From: Roseibium limicola
GTDB taxonomy: Bacteria > Pseudomonadota > Alphaproteobacteria > Rhizobiales > Stappiaceae
Length of the DNA: 64,000 bases
Reading direction: 5' to 3'
NCBI RefSeq assembly: GCF_017313085.1
Contig: NZ_JAFLNF010000009.1
Coordinates: 1-64,000 of the forward strand
The notes under the pieces were generated by a model. The model saw nothing but the letters and a program-made list of their open reading frames with translations. It was not told the DNA's origin and made no database searches. Positions 53,182 to 63,098 of this stretch are shown piece by piece. The stretch's first letter is position 1, and every line of letters starts with the position of its first letter. The translations under genes were made by a program, and so were the position numbers.

Positions 53182-53271
53182 CTGGATTCTCGGGACGAGC
53201 CCGAGAATGACGGATGAGAAAAAGGCCCAGCCCCCTCCGCAGTCATCCTCGGGCTTGTCCCGAGGATCCAG
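53182..53271. repeat. inverted pair of hairpin repeats next to the GIY-YIG gene
   Basis: Two 30-nt repeats lie in inverted orientation (53182-53211 and 53242-53271), separated by 30 nt. Each is a hairpin: ATTCTCGGG-ACGAG-CCCGAGAAT in copy 1 and ATCCTCGGG-CTTGT-CCCGAGGAT in copy 2, each with a 9-bp stem. Copy 2 reversed matches copy 1 at 27 of 30 bases. Two of the three differences are compensatory and keep the stem paired. The repeat begins at the base after the GIY-YIG stop codon. It resembles the REP/BIME-like elements dispersed in rhizobial genomes. Confidence 0.85.
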
Positions 53272-53313
53272 AAAACAGTTTTCGCGCAAAAACTGAAAAG
53301 AGGAGCAAAGAAC

Positions 53314-53619
53314 ATGATTCCGGGAGAACTCTTTCCGGCTGAAGGTGAGATCGAGCTGAATTCCGGTCTGGAAACCTTGACGCTGGATGTCACCAACACC
53401 GGCGACAGGCCGATCCAGGTGGGCAGCCATTATCACTTTGCTGAAACCAACGCCGGGCTCGACTTCGACCGCAAGGCGGCCACCGGCATGCGTCTGGACA
53501 TTCCATCCGGCACCGCCGTGCGGTTTGAGCCCGGACAAAGCCGCTCTGTCACCCTTGTCGGCTACCGTGGTGATCGCAAGGTCTATGGCTTCAACCAGAA
53601 GGTCATGGGCGACCTCTGA
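53314..53619 (+). CDS. ureB: urease beta subunit
   Basis: This is the second structural subunit of urease, 101 aa. It starts [16 protein letters not shown], and the blocks [19 protein letters not shown] and [17 protein letters not shown] are diagnostic of UreB. A GAGGAG box precedes the ATG. It is separated from ureA by two inserted small genes and the hairpin repeat pair, and from ureC by an LprI-like gene, so the usual compact ureABC order is interrupted twice. Confidence 0.96.
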   Translation: MIPGELFPAEGEIELNSGLETLTLDVTNTGDRPIQVGSHYHFAETNAGLDFDRKAATGMRLDIPSGTAVRFEPGQSRSVTLVGYRGDRKVYGFNQKVMGDL

Positions 53620-53644
53620 CAAAGAGCTCGTCCGGGAGAGCATA

Positions 53645-54088
53645 ATGCGTCTGAACCCGACTGGATTGCTGATGATCGCGCTTGTCGCCTGCGGGAGTTT
53701 CGGTCCCGGTCATGCCATGGCCCAAAGCCAGAGCGAACCGGAAAAGATCGACTGCGGCTATCCGCTGACGCAGATGGAAATGACCTATTGCGCCGGAGAA
53801 GCCTTCAAGCAGGCCGATGCGGAGCTGAACCAGGTCTACAGCGAGGCCATGCGCGCCATGCAGTCCCTGGATGAAGGTTTGACGGGCAGCGGCCTGGAAG
53901 GTGCAGCAGACGCCCTGAGGGAGGCCCAGCGCGCCTGGGTCCCGTTTCGCGACAAGGCCTGCATCTCGCAGGGTTTCATGGCCCGCGGCGGTAGCATGGA
54001 GCCGATGCTCGTCGTCGGCTGCAAGGCAACGCTGACGCAACAGCGGATCGAGGATCTGAAAAATCTCGCCGAAGGTCTCGGCAACTGA
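53645..54088 (+). CDS. LprI-like (DUF1311) secreted protein
   Basis: The protein has 147 aa with a signal peptide (hydrophobic residues 7-22, ending GHAMA). The mature part carries four Cys ([26 protein letters not shown]) and the [11 protein letters not shown] block of the DUF1311/LprI N-terminal family. Members are periplasmic or extracellular, and LprI is described as a lysozyme inhibitor in mycobacteria. Function here is unknown. It is inserted between ureB and ureC in the same direction, 25 nt after ureB. Confidence 0.87.
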   Translation: MRLNPTGLLMIALVACGSFGPGHAMAQSQSEPEKIDCGYPLTQMEMTYCAGEAFKQADAELNQVYSEAMRAMQSLDEGLTGSGLEGAADALREAQRAWVPFRDKACISQGFMARGGSMEPMLVVGCKATLTQQRIEDLKNLAEGLGN

Positions 54089-54152
54089 ACACGCACCGCG
54101 CGATGGATCCTCAACGGTAACGGATCTCGCTGCGAACTGGAGGACTGACAAG

Positions 54153-55898
54153 ATGGCCTACAAGATGCCCCGCGCCGCCTATGCGGATATGTTCGGACCG
54201 ACGACCGGCGACAAGCTGCGTCTGGCGGATACGGATCTCATCATCGAGGTAGAACGCGACCTGACGGCGGAAAGCATCGTCGGCGGCTCCAACACCCTGC
54301 TGTATGGCGAAGAGGTCAAATTCGGTGGCGGAAAGGTGATCCGCGACGGCATGGGCCAGAGCCAGCACCCTCGCTCTGCCGGCGCCGTCGATACGGTCAT
54401 CACCAACGTACTGATCGTCGACCACTGGGGCATCGTCAAGGCGGATGTCGGCCTGAAGGACGGGCGCATCCACGCCATTGGCAAGGCCGGAAACCCGGAT
54501 GTTCAGCCGGGCGTCAACATCATCATCGGCCCGGGCACGGAAGCCATCGCCGGCGAAGGCCGGATCCTCACCGCCGGCGCGCTGGACGTCCACATTCACT
54601 TCATCTGTCCGCAACAGATTGATGACGCGCTGATGTCCGGCGTCACCACCATGCTCGGCGGCGGCACCGGCCCGGCCACCGGCACCAACGCCACCACCTG
54701 CACGCCGGGCCCCTGGCACATCACCCGGATGCTGCAGGCCGCCGACAGTTTTCCGATGAATCTGGCGTTTGCCGGCAAGGGCAATGCCTCGCTGCCCGCC
54801 GGTCTGGAAGAACAGATCCTGGCAGGCGCCTGCGCCCTCAAGCTGCATGAAGACTGGGGCACCACACCGGCGGCCATCGACACCTGTCTTTCCGTGGCTG
54901 ACGAATACGATGTTCAGGTGATGATCCACACCGACACGCTGAACGAAAGCGGCTTCGTCGAAAACACCACCGCCGCCTTCAAGAACCGCACGATCCACGC
55001 CTTCCACACCGAAGGCGCCGGTGGCGGCCATGCCCCGGATATCATCAAGGTCTGCGGCGAGATGAATGTCATCCCGTCCTCGACCAACCCGACGCGGCCC
55101 TACACGGTGAACACCCTGGAAGAGCATCTCGACATGCTCATGGTCTGTCACCATCTGGATGCCTCTATCCCCGAGGATGTCGCTTTCGCCGAAAGCCGTA
55201 TCCGCAAAGAAACCATCGCGGCGGAAGACATTCTGCACGACATGGGCGCCTTCTCGATCATCGCCTCCGATAGCCAGGCCATGGGGCGCGTCGGCGAAGT
55301 GATCATCCGCACCCTGCAGACCGCCCACAAGATGAAAGTGCAGCGCGGACGCCTCGACGGCGAAGCCGGCGAGAACGACAACCTGCGCGTGAAGCGCTAC
55401 ATGTCGAAGATCACCATCAACCCGGCGATTGCCCATGGTCTGGATGAGCACATCGGCTCCGTCGAAGTCGGCAAGCTGGCGGATCTGGTGCTGTGGTCTC
55501 CGGCCTTCTTCGGCGTCAAGCCGGACATGGTGCTGAAGCTCGGAACCATTGCAGCCGCCCCGATGGGCGACCCGAATGCCTCGATCCCGACGCCGCAGCC
55601 GGTGCATTATCGCCCGATGTTCGGATCCTTCGGCAAGGCGATGACCCAGAGCCGCGTTACCTTCGTTTCCCAGGCCGCCTACGACATCGGCGTCAAGGAC
55701 AATGCCGGGCTCGACAGTCTGGTCCTGCCGGTGAAAAACACCCGTGGTGGCATCTCCAAGAAATCGATGATTCTCAACGATGCGACGCCGGAAATCGACG
55801 TTCATCCAGAGACTTACGAAGTTCGTGCCAACGGCGAACTGCTCACATGTGAGCCAGCTAAGGTTTTGCCGATGGCCCAGCGCTATTTCCTCTTCTGA
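54153..55898 (+). CDS. ureC: urease alpha subunit
   Basis: This is the catalytic subunit of urease, hydrolysing urea to ammonia and carbamate at a di-nickel centre in the cytosol. It has 581 aa. Metal ligands are visible: [10 protein letters not shown] (His pair), the carbamylated Lys in [10 protein letters not shown], and further His in [10 protein letters not shown] and [15 protein letters not shown]. The mobile-flap Cys is in MLMVCHHLD, and [10 protein letters not shown] is present. Compared with the family it carries an extra 12-residue stretch (residues 39-50) between ERDLT and [10 protein letters not shown]. It is followed by gst and the accessory genes ureEFG. Confidence 0.96.
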   Translation: MAYKMPRAAYADMFGPTTGDKLRLADTDLIIEVERDLTAESIVGGSNTLLYGEEVKFGGGKVIRDGMGQSQHPRSAGAVDTVITNVLIVDHWGIVKADVGLKDGRIHAIGKAGNPDVQPGVNIIIGPGTEAIAGEGRILTAGALDVHIHFICPQQIDDALMSGVTTMLGGGTGPATGTNATTCTPGPWHITRMLQAADSFPMNLAFAGKGNASLPAGLEEQILAGACALKLHEDWGTTPAAIDTCLSVADEYDVQVMIHTDTLNESGFVENTTAAFKNRTIHAFHTEGAGGGHAPDIIKVCGEMNVIPSSTNPTRPYTVNTLEEHLDMLMVCHHLDASIPEDVAFAESRIRKETIAAEDILHDMGAFSIIASDSQAMGRVGEVIIRTLQTAHKMKVQRGRLDGEAGENDNLRVKRYMSKITINPAIAHGLDEHIGSVEVGKLADLVLWSPAFFGVKPDMVLKLGTIAAAPMGDPNASIPTPQPVHYRPMFGSFGKAMTQSRVTFVSQAAYDIGVKDNAGLDSLVLPVKNTRGGISKKSMILNDATPEIDVHPETYEVRANGELLTCEPAKVLPMAQRYFLF

Positions 55899-55990
55899 GG
55901 CAGCAATCTACCATCGCGACATCCAACAGCCTTCCGGCCTTGCCGGGAGACCAACAAAGGGCCACGCAAGATGGTCCGGAGAGGGAGAGA

Positions 55991-56596
55991 ATGTACAAGA
56001 TCGTCGGAAGTCCGCGCACACGGGTGATGCGCATCATCTGGTTGCTGGAAGAACTCGGACTGCCCTATGAGCTGGAACCTGCCGCACCGCGATCGGAACG
56101 CATTCTGTCGCTCAACCCCAACGGCAAGGTGCCGGTGCTGCTCGACGGCGATGCAGTGCTGACCGATTCCGTCGCCATCTGCACCTATCTGGCCGACAAG
56201 CACGGCCAGTTCACCTTTCCGGCCGGCACGATCGAGCGCGCCAAGCAGGACAGTTTTACTCAGTTCGGCGTCGATGAACTGGAAGGCGCGCTCTGGACCT
56301 CGGCCAAGAACACCTTTGCCAATCCGGAAGGCCACCGGGTCAAGGAGGTCAAAACCGTTTGCGCCTGGGAATTTGCGCAAGGGTTGAAGGTGCTGGAAAC
56401 CCGCCTTGGCGATGGCCCCTATGTAATGGGCGAGGCGTTCACCATCGCCGACATCATCATCGGGCATTGCTCGGGCTGGGCCGTGGTGACGAAGTTCGAC
56501 CTGCCGTCCGAAGGCCCCCTCTACGAATATTTCAAGCGCCTGCGAGAGCGTCCGGCTTTTCAGGCGATGATGGAAAAGGTGAAGACAGCCGCATGA
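55991..56596 (+). CDS. glutathione S-transferase family protein inside the urease operon
   Basis: The protein has 201 aa. The N-terminal thioredoxin-like domain contains [35 protein letters not shown] (cis-Pro) and [14 protein letters not shown] (glutathione gamma-Glu contact Ser). The C-terminal helical domain has the [12 protein letters not shown]-capping motif, so it is a complete GST. The catalytic residue is probably the Ser or Arg near positions 7-9. Its stop overlaps the ureE start (ATGA), so it is translated together with ureE. GSTs are not part of known urease maturation. Confidence 0.9.
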   Translation: MYKIVGSPRTRVMRIIWLLEELGLPYELEPAAPRSERILSLNPNGKVPVLLDGDAVLTDSVAICTYLADKHGQFTFPAGTIERAKQDSFTQFGVDELEGALWTSAKNTFANPEGHRVKEVKTVCAWEFAQGLKVLETRLGDGPYVMGEAFTIADIIIGHCSGWAVVTKFDLPSEGPLYEYFKRLRERPAFQAMMEKVKTAA

Positions 56597-57102
56597 TCCG
56601 CGTTGCGCAAATCCTCAAGACCGGCAGCTGGACAGACACACCCGCCGACACCATCACCCTGGACCGGGAAGACCGGCACCGCCGCCGCGCGGTGATGACA
56701 GGGGAAGCTGGCCTGTCGTTTCTGCTGGATGAGCCAGTCGCCGTGCATCTGCGCCACGGCGATGGGCTGCAGCTGGAAGACGGACGGGTGATCGAAGTGC
56801 GCGGCGCGGCGGAAGAGCTGGTTGAAATCAGCGCCGACAACCACGCCCATCTGGTCAAGATCGCCTGGCATCTCGGCAACCGGCATCTGCCGACCCAGCT
56901 GATGGGCGAAAGCCTGCGCATCCGCCGCGACCATGTGATCGAGGACATGGTGAAACTGCTGGGCGGCACGATGACCGAACTGCAGGCGCCTTTCGATCCG
57001 GAGGGCGGCGCCTATGGTCACGGTCAGACCCAGGGGCATGATCATGGCCATTCGCACGCACACGGGCATGATCATTCACACGGGCATTCCCATGATCATT
57101 GA
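56593..57102 (+). CDS. ureE: urease accessory protein UreE (nickel metallochaperone)
   Basis: UreE delivers nickel to the urease maturation complex. It has 169 aa. The N-terminal peptide-binding domain ([26 protein letters not shown]) and the metal-binding domain with [17 protein letters not shown] are normal. The C-terminal tail is very His-rich (about 13 His in the last 30 residues), typical of nickel-storing UreE. The start overlaps the gst stop by 4 nt. It lies 83 nt before ureF. Confidence 0.95.
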   Translation: MIRVAQILKTGSWTDTPADTITLDREDRHRRRAVMTGEAGLSFLLDEPVAVHLRHGDGLQLEDGRVIEVRGAAEELVEISADNHAHLVKIAWHLGNRHLPTQLMGESLRIRRDHVIEDMVKLLGGTMTELQAPFDPEGGAYGHGQTQGHDHGHSHAHGHDHSHGHSHDH

Positions 57103-57185
57103 GCTGGACAGGCCGATGTTTGAGGTCTTTCCCCCCTCGCTAGCCTTCCCCCCTCCGAGACGACGCCAACGCCTGGAGATCCGCC

Positions 57186-57905
57186 ATGTCTGACAGGATC
57201 GACATGGCCACCCTTTACCGGCTGCTGGCCTTTCTCTCGCCGGCGTTTCCCATTGGCGCCTTCACCTACAGCCACGGGCTGGAACAGGTCATTGATGATG
57301 GCGGCGTGGAAAATGCGGCGGAGATGCAAGCCTGGCTGAGCGATGTTCTGCAGGTCGGGGCGGCCCGCAGCGACGGTATTCTGCTGGTGCACACACTTCG
57401 GGCGGCGCGCGACGGTGACAAGTCAGCGGCCCGGGAGCAGATTGAACTCGGACTGGCGCTGCAGCCCTCGAAAGAGCGCTATCTGGAAACCAGCGCGCAG
57501 GGGACTGCCTTCATACAAGCGATCAAGGCAGCCTGGGCCTCGGACAATTCAACACCGGCCGCCCGGATCTTCGCGGAGCTGACTGCTGGCGCAGAAGAAC
57601 TGGAAACCTGGCCTTATCCAGCTGCCGTCGGGCTGGTCGCCGCCACGTGGGAAGTGCCGGAAGAAGCCATTCTGACCGGCTTTCTCCATGCCTTTGCCGC
57701 CAACATGGTCTCTGCCGCCGTCCGCGCCGTCCCGCTTGGCCAAAGCGATGGCCAGCGCATTCTGGCCAGCGTCCAGCCGCTTATCGCCGCAACCGTTCAA
57801 GACGTGCTTGCCTCGGATCTCGACGATCTCGGCACGGCAACCCTTCTGACAGACATCGCCTCCATGGCACACGAAACGAAATACTCAAGGTTGTTCCGCT
57901 CATGA
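57186..57905 (+). CDS. ureF: urease accessory protein UreF
   Basis: UreF is a component of the UreDFG nickel-insertion complex. It has 239 aa and is all-helical. Family blocks are visible: [22 protein letters not shown] (residues 11-32), [14 protein letters not shown] and [11 protein letters not shown]. The conserved SxGLE-type segment is YSHGLE. A GGAG box precedes the ATG. Its stop overlaps the ureG start (ATGA), so UreF and UreG are co-translated. Confidence 0.94.
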   Translation: MSDRIDMATLYRLLAFLSPAFPIGAFTYSHGLEQVIDDGGVENAAEMQAWLSDVLQVGAARSDGILLVHTLRAARDGDKSAAREQIELGLALQPSKERYLETSAQGTAFIQAIKAAWASDNSTPAARIFAELTAGAEELETWPYPAAVGLVAATWEVPEEAILTGFLHAFAANMVSAAVRAVPLGQSDGQRILASVQPLIAATVQDVLASDLDDLGTATLLTDIASMAHETKYSRLFRS

Positions 57906-58513
57906 CATCTCCCAACGGTCCTCTTCGCGTCGGCATCGGTGGCCCTGTGGGCGCCGGCAAGACCACGCTGACGGAAAAACTCTGCAAGGCGATGCGTGAT
58001 CGTTACTCGCTCGCCGTCATCACCAACGACATCTACACCGCTGAAGATGCCGAAGCGCTGATGCGCGCCCAGGCGCTGACCAGCGACCGCATTCGTGGCG
58101 TTGAAACCGGCGGATGCCCGCACACGGCCATTCGCGAGGATGCTTCGATCAACCTTGCCGCCGTCGCCGACCTCAACAAATGCTTTCCCGATCTGGAGCT
58201 GATCCTGATTGAAAGCGGCGGCGACAACCTGGCGGCGACATTCTCGCCCGAGCTGGCGGATCTGACCGTCTATGTCATCGACGTCGCCGCTGGCGAGGAA
58301 ATCCCGCGAAAAGGCGGCCCCGGCATCACCCGGTCCGACATCCTGATCATCAACAAGACCGACCTGGCGCCCTATGTCGGAGCGGATCTTTCCGTCATGG
58401 AGCGCGACGCTACCCGGATGCGCAAGGGAAAGCCGTTTGTTTTCGCCAACATGCGCAAGGGCGAGGGCGTCGACACCGTTATCGATTTCATCGTCGAGAA
58501 GGGCGGGCTCTAA
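57902..58513 (+). CDS. ureG: urease accessory GTPase UreG
   Basis: UreG is the SIMIBI GTPase that drives nickel insertion into urease. It has 203 aa. Walker [14 protein letters not shown] is at residues 11-23, the CPH metal motif lies in [11 protein letters not shown], and IESGGDNL and NKTDLA are the G3/G4 motifs. It overlaps ureF by 4 nt and closes the urease operon; no terminator is obvious before the next gene. Confidence 0.97.
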   Translation: MTSPNGPLRVGIGGPVGAGKTTLTEKLCKAMRDRYSLAVITNDIYTAEDAEALMRAQALTSDRIRGVETGGCPHTAIREDASINLAAVADLNKCFPDLELILIESGGDNLAATFSPELADLTVYVIDVAAGEEIPRKGGPGITRSDILIINKTDLAPYVGADLSVMERDATRMRKGKPFVFANMRKGEGVDTVIDFIVEKGGL

Positions 58514-58588
58514 GGCAAGCCAAGGCGCTTTACGCTCCTCCGCCGGTCCTTTAACGTCCGTTCCTAAATTGGTGGGAGGCGACACATC

Positions 58589-58987
58589 ATGATGTTTGAC
58601 GGGATCAATCTGATCGCGGTTCTGGCAGCGGCCGTTGCCTCGTTTATTTTCGGATCCGTCTGGTACGGGGCCCTCGGCAAGCACTGGCAGAAGGCTGCTG
58701 GACTGTCGGAAACGCAGGCACGTCCGAAGCCTGCGGTCATGGCCATCACATTTGTCTGCCAGCTGCTGATGGCCTTCGTCTTTGCCGGGGTGATCCTGCA
58801 TGTCGGTGGACCGAGCTTGAAAAGCGGGTTGATTTCCGCAGCCCTGATCTGGACCGGCTTCGTCCTCACCACCCAGATCGTCAATCATCGCTTTTCGGGC
58901 AAACCCTGGAGCCTCACGGCAATCGACTGCGGCCATTGGCTCGGCGTCTTGCTGGTCCAGGGTGTGGTCATCGGCAAGATCGGCTAG
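58589..58987 (+). CDS. DUF1761 membrane protein
   Basis: The protein has 132 aa and four membrane helices (about residues 6-24, 50-70, 81-100 and 113-130). The FGSVWYGALGKHWQKAAG motif after helix 1 is typical of the DUF1761 family. No function is known. It lies 75 nt after ureG in the same direction, so it may be read through from the urease operon; a separate promoter cannot be excluded. Confidence 0.87.
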   Translation: MMFDGINLIAVLAAAVASFIFGSVWYGALGKHWQKAAGLSETQARPKPAVMAITFVCQLLMAFVFAGVILHVGGPSLKSGLISAALIWTGFVLTTQIVNHRFSGKPWSLTAIDCGHWLGVLLVQGVVIGKIG

Positions 58988-59064
58988 ACCGCTGCAGCCT
59001 CTGTTTGTTGCGCTTCCCTAGGGAAACTCCCACATCAGGGGGGTCGAAACCAACGGAGGCTCAC

Positions 59065-59433
59065 ATGTTCACCATTGAAAAGCCGGCTCCAAACAGACTT
59101 GACCTGTCCCTCAGCGGCAAGCTGGAAGCTGCCGAGATGGATAAGGCGCTAGACGAGATAGAAGCGCTGTCCGCGGACATCGAAGACGGTGTGATGTTCT
59201 ATGACGTGATTGATTTTCACATGCCGGCGCTTGCTGCCCTGAAAGTCGAATTTTCTCGAATGCCGAAGCTGTTCCGGATGGTTGGCAAGTTCCGCCGCTG
59301 CGCCGTCCTGTCCGACGAGGCCTGGCTCCGGTCCCTGTCGGAACTGGAATCGAAGTTTATTCCCGGCCTTGAGATAAAAGCGTTTCAACGCAACCAGCGA
59401 TCTGAGGCCGAGGCTTGGCTGACCGCAGAATAA
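59065..59433 (+). CDS. SpoIIAA-like (STAS-fold) protein
   Basis: The protein has 122 aa. The STAS-like fold is seen in the order LDLSLSGKLEAAEMDKALDEIEAL, VMFYDVIDFHMPALAALKVEFSRMPKL and the late KFRRCAVLSDEAWLRSLSELE. This is the SpoIIAA-like family common in marine bacteria, of unknown role and lacking a clear phosphorylatable Ser in the usual place. An AACGGAGG box precedes the ATG at 59065. It lies between DUF1761 and acs. Confidence 0.85.
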   Translation: MFTIEKPAPNRLDLSLSGKLEAAEMDKALDEIEALSADIEDGVMFYDVIDFHMPALAALKVEFSRMPKLFRMVGKFRRCAVLSDEAWLRSLSELESKFIPGLEIKAFQRNQRSEAEAWLTAE

Positions 59434-59556
59434 GGCCTACGAAAGTTCGAGCGCTGCCGTATGGACTGCAAACATTTGGTTCAGCATAATAATCGCAGAG
59501 GAGGAGGCACCGCCAGCACATGACGGTGTCCATAAAATTCGTTGGGAGGTCATTTA

Positions 59557-61497
59557 ATGTCCGAAGCTGTTTTTCCCGTGCCTGCGGAGGTCGCGGCGCG
59601 TGCGCTCGTGGACGATGCAAAGTATCAGGAGATGTACGCCAAGTCCGTCAACGACCCGGAAGGCTTCTGGGGCGAACACGGAAAGCGCATCGACTGGATC
59701 AAGCCTTTCACCAAGGTGAAGAACACGTCGTATGACTATGACAACGTCTCGATCAAGTGGTTCGAAGACGGCACGTTGAATGTTTCCGCCAATTGTGTCG
59801 ATCGGCATCTCGCCGAGCGCGGCGACCAGATCGCCATCATCTGGGAAGGTGATGATCCCTCCGAGCACAAGAACATCACCTACAAGGAACTGCATGGAGA
59901 AGTCTGCCGGTTCGCCAACGTCCTGAAGGAGCAGGGCGTCAAGAAAGGCGACCGCGTCACCATCTACATGCCGATGATCCCGGAAGCAGCCTACGCCATG
60001 CTGGCCTGCGCCCGCGTCGGCGCGGTGCACTCCATTGTATTCGGCGGCTTTTCGCCCGACAGCCTGGCGCAGCGTATCGAAGGCTGTTCCAGCCGCTGCG
60101 TAATCACCGCCGACGAAGGTCTGCGCGGTGGCCGCAAGGTTCCGCTGAAAGCTAATGTCGACAAGGCTTGCGAAAAAGCGCCGGTCGACAGCGTCATCAT
60201 GGTCAAGCGCACCGGCGGCGATGTTGATTTCGTCGAAGGCCGCGACGTCTGGTATCATGAGGCAGCTGCCAAGGTCGCCGACACCTGCGAGCCGGAGGAA
60301 ATGAACGCGGAAGATCCGCTGTTCATTCTCTACACCTCCGGCTCCACCGGACAGCCCAAGGGGGTTCTGCACACGTCCGGCGGCTATCTGACCTATGCCT
60401 CGATGACCCATCAGTACGTCTTCGACTACCACGACGGCGACGTCTACTGGTGCACGGCAGATGTGGGCTGGGTCACCGGCCACAGCTACATCGTCTATGG
60501 CCCGCTGGCCAATGGCGCCACGACGCTGATGTTTGAAGGCGTTCCGACCTACCCGAGCCCGAGCCGGTTCTGGGAAGTCTGCGACAAGCACAAGGTCAAC
60601 ATCTTCTACACCGCGCCGACAGCCATCCGCGCCCTGATGGGCGGCGGTGATGAGCATGTCACCAAGACCGACCGCTCGTCCCTGCGTCTGCTGGGCTCCG
60701 TTGGCGAGCCGATCAATCCGGAAGCCTGGAATTGGTACTACAACGTCGTCGGCGAGAAGCGCTGTCCCATCGTCGACACCTGGTGGCAGACGGAAACCGG
60801 CGGCATTCTGATTTCGCCGCTGCCTGGTGCAACTGATCTCAAGCCTGGCTCCGCCACCCGGCCGTTCTTCGGTGTGCAGCCGGCGATTGTCGATGCGGAA
60901 GGCAAGGTTCTGGAGGGGGCGACCGAGGGCAATCTGGTCATCACCGACAGCTGGCCGGGTCAGATGCGCACGGTCTACGGCGATCACGACCGCTTCGTGC
61001 AGACCTATTTTGCCACCTACAAGGGCTACTACTTTACCGGTGACGGCTGCCGCCGCGATGCAGATGGCTACTATTGGATCACAGGGCGGGTCGATGACGT
61101 GATCAACGTCTCCGGGCACCGCATGGGCACCGCTGAGGTCGAAAGCGCTCTGGTGGCCCATCCGAAGGTCTCTGAAGCGGCTGTCGTCGGCTATCCGCAC
61201 GACATCAAGGGCCAGGGCATCTACGCCTATGTCACCCTGATGGAGGGCGAGGAGCCGACAGAAGAGCTGAAGAAGGAACTGGTGAAGCACGTCCGGGCCG
61301 AAATCGGACCGATTGCATCGCCCGACCTGATCCAGTTCGCACCGGGCCTGCCGAAGACCCGCTCCGGCAAGATCATGCGCCGCATCCTGCGCAAGATCGC
61401 CGAAGACAGTTTTGACAGCCTGGGCGACACCTCGACCCTTGCCGATCCGGCCGTTGTCGACGACCTGATCGACAACCGGCAGAACAAGGCGGGCTAA
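59557..61497 (+). CDS. acs: acetyl-CoA synthetase
   Basis: The enzyme activates acetate to acetyl-CoA via acetyl-AMP. It has 646 aa. The AMP-binding core [15 protein letters not shown] (about residues 263-277), the WWQTETGG motif and the TGDGCRRD and [15 protein letters not shown] loops are complete. The C-terminal acetylatable Lys lies in [20 protein letters not shown] box precedes the ATG at 59557. It has its own terminator at 61521-61548. Acetyl-CoA from Acs can feed the phaAB pathway at the other end of the window. Confidence 0.97.
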   Translation: MSEAVFPVPAEVAARALVDDAKYQEMYAKSVNDPEGFWGEHGKRIDWIKPFTKVKNTSYDYDNVSIKWFEDGTLNVSANCVDRHLAERGDQIAIIWEGDDPSEHKNITYKELHGEVCRFANVLKEQGVKKGDRVTIYMPMIPEAAYAMLACARVGAVHSIVFGGFSPDSLAQRIEGCSSRCVITADEGLRGGRKVPLKANVDKACEKAPVDSVIMVKRTGGDVDFVEGRDVWYHEAAAKVADTCEPEEMNAEDPLFILYTSGSTGQPKGVLHTSGGYLTYASMTHQYVFDYHDGDVYWCTADVGWVTGHSYIVYGPLANGATTLMFEGVPTYPSPSRFWEVCDKHKVNIFYTAPTAIRALMGGGDEHVTKTDRSSLRLLGSVGEPINPEAWNWYYNVVGEKRCPIVDTWWQTETGGILISPLPGATDLKPGSATRPFFGVQPAIVDAEGKVLEGATEGNLVITDSWPGQMRTVYGDHDRFVQTYFATYKGYYFTGDGCRRDADGYYWITGRVDDVINVSGHRMGTAEVESALVAHPKVSEAAVVGYPHDIKGQGIYAYVTLMEGEEPTEELKKELVKHVRAEIGPIASPDLIQFAPGLPKTRSGKIMRRILRKIAEDSFDSLGDTSTLADPAVVDDLIDNRQNKAG

Positions 61498-61520
61498 GGT
61501 TCTCCAGCGTCAGAAACACA

Positions 61521-61548
61521 AAAAGGCGACCCGATGGTCGCCTTTTTT
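61521..61548 (+). terminator. terminator after acs
   Basis: AAAAGGCGACC (61521-61531) and GGTCGCCTTTT (61536-61546) form a perfect 11-bp stem with a CGAT loop, and the T-run continues to 61548. It is also AAAA-flanked, so it may serve the convergent VWA gene. Confidence 0.85.
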
Positions 61549-61569
61549 AATGCACAGCTTCATGGCCGG

Positions 61570-62943
61570 TTATTTGGCCAGATAGATCGCCTGGATCTTC
61601 TTGGCGATGTTGCCAAAGGCATTGATCAGCTGGGAGGAGGATGTTGCCTGATAGTAGGTGGTCGACTCGTTGGTCGCACAGGCCTTCATGTTGCGGGCGC
61701 CCGGCGAATTGTTATCGCTGCCAAAATAGATTCCATAGATGGTAATTCCGGCATCCTTCATGCCTTCGCATATCCCGCGCGCCCGAACGGAAGCCTCATT
61801 GTTGAAATCATTTTCGTTCGCTGAGATCTCGCACCAGCCCGAGCACACATTCGTCCGGCAATCATCGTACCAGCCCTTGCTCCAGGACCACCGCCGGCTG
61901 CAGGACTCTGTCGTATAGTCGTAGTCGTAGAAGCGGTTGTTATCCCCATCCGTCATGATGATGGCGAACTTCAAGACGTCTTCATTTGTATAGGACTCGC
62001 CGACACTTTCTGCAGGCCAGAGATTGGAGAAATTCGGCGACAGCGAGTACCAGCCCCAGGCAGTGCCTGTCTGACCGGCCGTGTAGCCAATTGATCTCAG
62101 ATCCTCGATGGCCGGGATCAGAATGTCGCGGTCAGCCGTCAGCGGCTCCATCACGGAACTCGAAGAACATCCTGTACTTGCACCGCTGAAATACGAGCCC
62201 GGACTGCCGGTATCCGCATCATAAGGCGCATCGGTATAGATCTCGTCGCCGACACGCTCCGACACGCAATTGCGCCAGCTCGATTGGCCATTTGTCACCG
62301 CGTCGGCGTATTCGCCCAGATTGACGCCCTGGCTGTAGGGCACCAGCGAGATCCGCACCTTGCTGTCATTCGGGCTGGTGCCTTCCGGAATCAAGGTGTT
62401 CACAACGCCAGCAGACGCTGTACGAAGCGTGCCCATATCTCCACCCATTGACCCGGTCACATCGACAACCAGCGCCAGTTCCACATCGAACCGCGAGTAG
62501 TTGACTTCCGTTTCCACCGCCATCGGAATGCTTTCAGGCCCGATACCGCCGATGTGAATGAAATACGAGGGCACGTCGATCTGGGAGCGTACCGTCACGA
62601 CGCCGGCATCCGGATCCACGTTGAAGGTGAGATGCTCAAGCGCATCTTCCTTGTAGCTCAGGGAAGAGATATTGGCTTCGAAGGCTGCCTCCAGCGCCAC
62701 CTTGATCTGCGCGTCGCTCATGAAGCTCGACGACAGCTGGCTGGCGATGTTCAAGGCCGCGACATCAAGGGCGTTCGAAAGGATCTCTCGCTCGCTGATC
62801 GCGCGACCATAATCGATCCCCGACCCGACCATGACCACAAGCGGGATCATCGCCAGCGCCAGAATGGGCATGATGGCGGCCTTGGTGTCCTTGGCCAAGG
62901 TAGACAGGCATTTTGCAAAACGGCGGAATGTGGCCGAGATCAT
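61570..62943 (-). CDS. TadG-like pilus-assembly protein with von Willebrand A domain
   Basis: The protein has 457 aa with one N-terminal membrane helix (about residues 28-48) typed like the TadE/TadG prepilin-like proteins of Tad systems. A VWA domain follows, with an intact MIDAS motif DVTGSMGG (about residue 160) and a late TDGDNN loop. An unusual Cys/Trp-rich insert lies near residues 360-390 (SCSRRWSWSKGWYDDC and CSGWC). It is probably exported to the cell surface or periplasm. No other tad genes are in the window. The ATG at 62943 has GGAG upstream. Confidence 0.87.
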   Translation of the reverse strand: MISATFRRFAKCLSTLAKDTKAAIMPILALAMIPLVVMVGSGIDYGRAISEREILSNALDVAALNIASQLSSSFMSDAQIKVALEAAFEANISSLSYKEDALEHLTFNVDPDAGVVTVRSQIDVPSYFIHIGGIGPESIPMAVETEVNYSRFDVELALVVDVTGSMGGDMGTLRTASAGVVNTLIPEGTSPNDSKVRISLVPYSQGVNLGEYADAVTNGQSSWRNCVSERVGDEIYTDAPYDADTGSPGSYFSGASTGCSSSSVMEPLTADRDILIPAIEDLRSIGYTAGQTGTAWGWYSLSPNFSNLWPAESVGESYTNEDVLKFAIIMTDGDNNRFYDYDYTTESCSRRWSWSKGWYDDCRTNVCSGWCEISANENDFNNEASVRARGICEGMKDAGITIYGIYFGSDNNSPGARNMKACATNESTTYYQATSSSQLINAFGNIAKKIQAIYLAK

Positions 62944-63098
62944 CGTCGGAGCTCCAGAATGCATCTGGTGCTACATAACCCGCGTTTAGTTGACCAAGCG
63001 GTAAACTAGGGCAATTCTGACGATGTGTTTTCAAAGGTGATGAATCAATTGCTAATACCGGTGCGCAACCCAACGGCATCAACCAACATCACACCAGA

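Noticed and set aside
54111..55805. Long antisense open frame (about 564 codons) opposite ureC
   Set aside because: It is a mirror of GC-rich codon use in ureC, with no ribosome-binding site and no recognisable domain. Similar long shadows lie opposite acs, phaA and the DUF1111 gene.
59014..59025. Palindrome TTCCCTAGGGAA as an operator
   Set aside because: Similar CCTAGGG strings occur by chance elsewhere (around 39903), and it lies in the short DUF1761-SpoIIAA gap without other promoter features.
59554..61290. Long antisense open frame (578 codons) opposite acs
   Set aside because: The composition is that of a reverse-frame shadow, and the sense gene is unmistakably acetyl-CoA synthetase.
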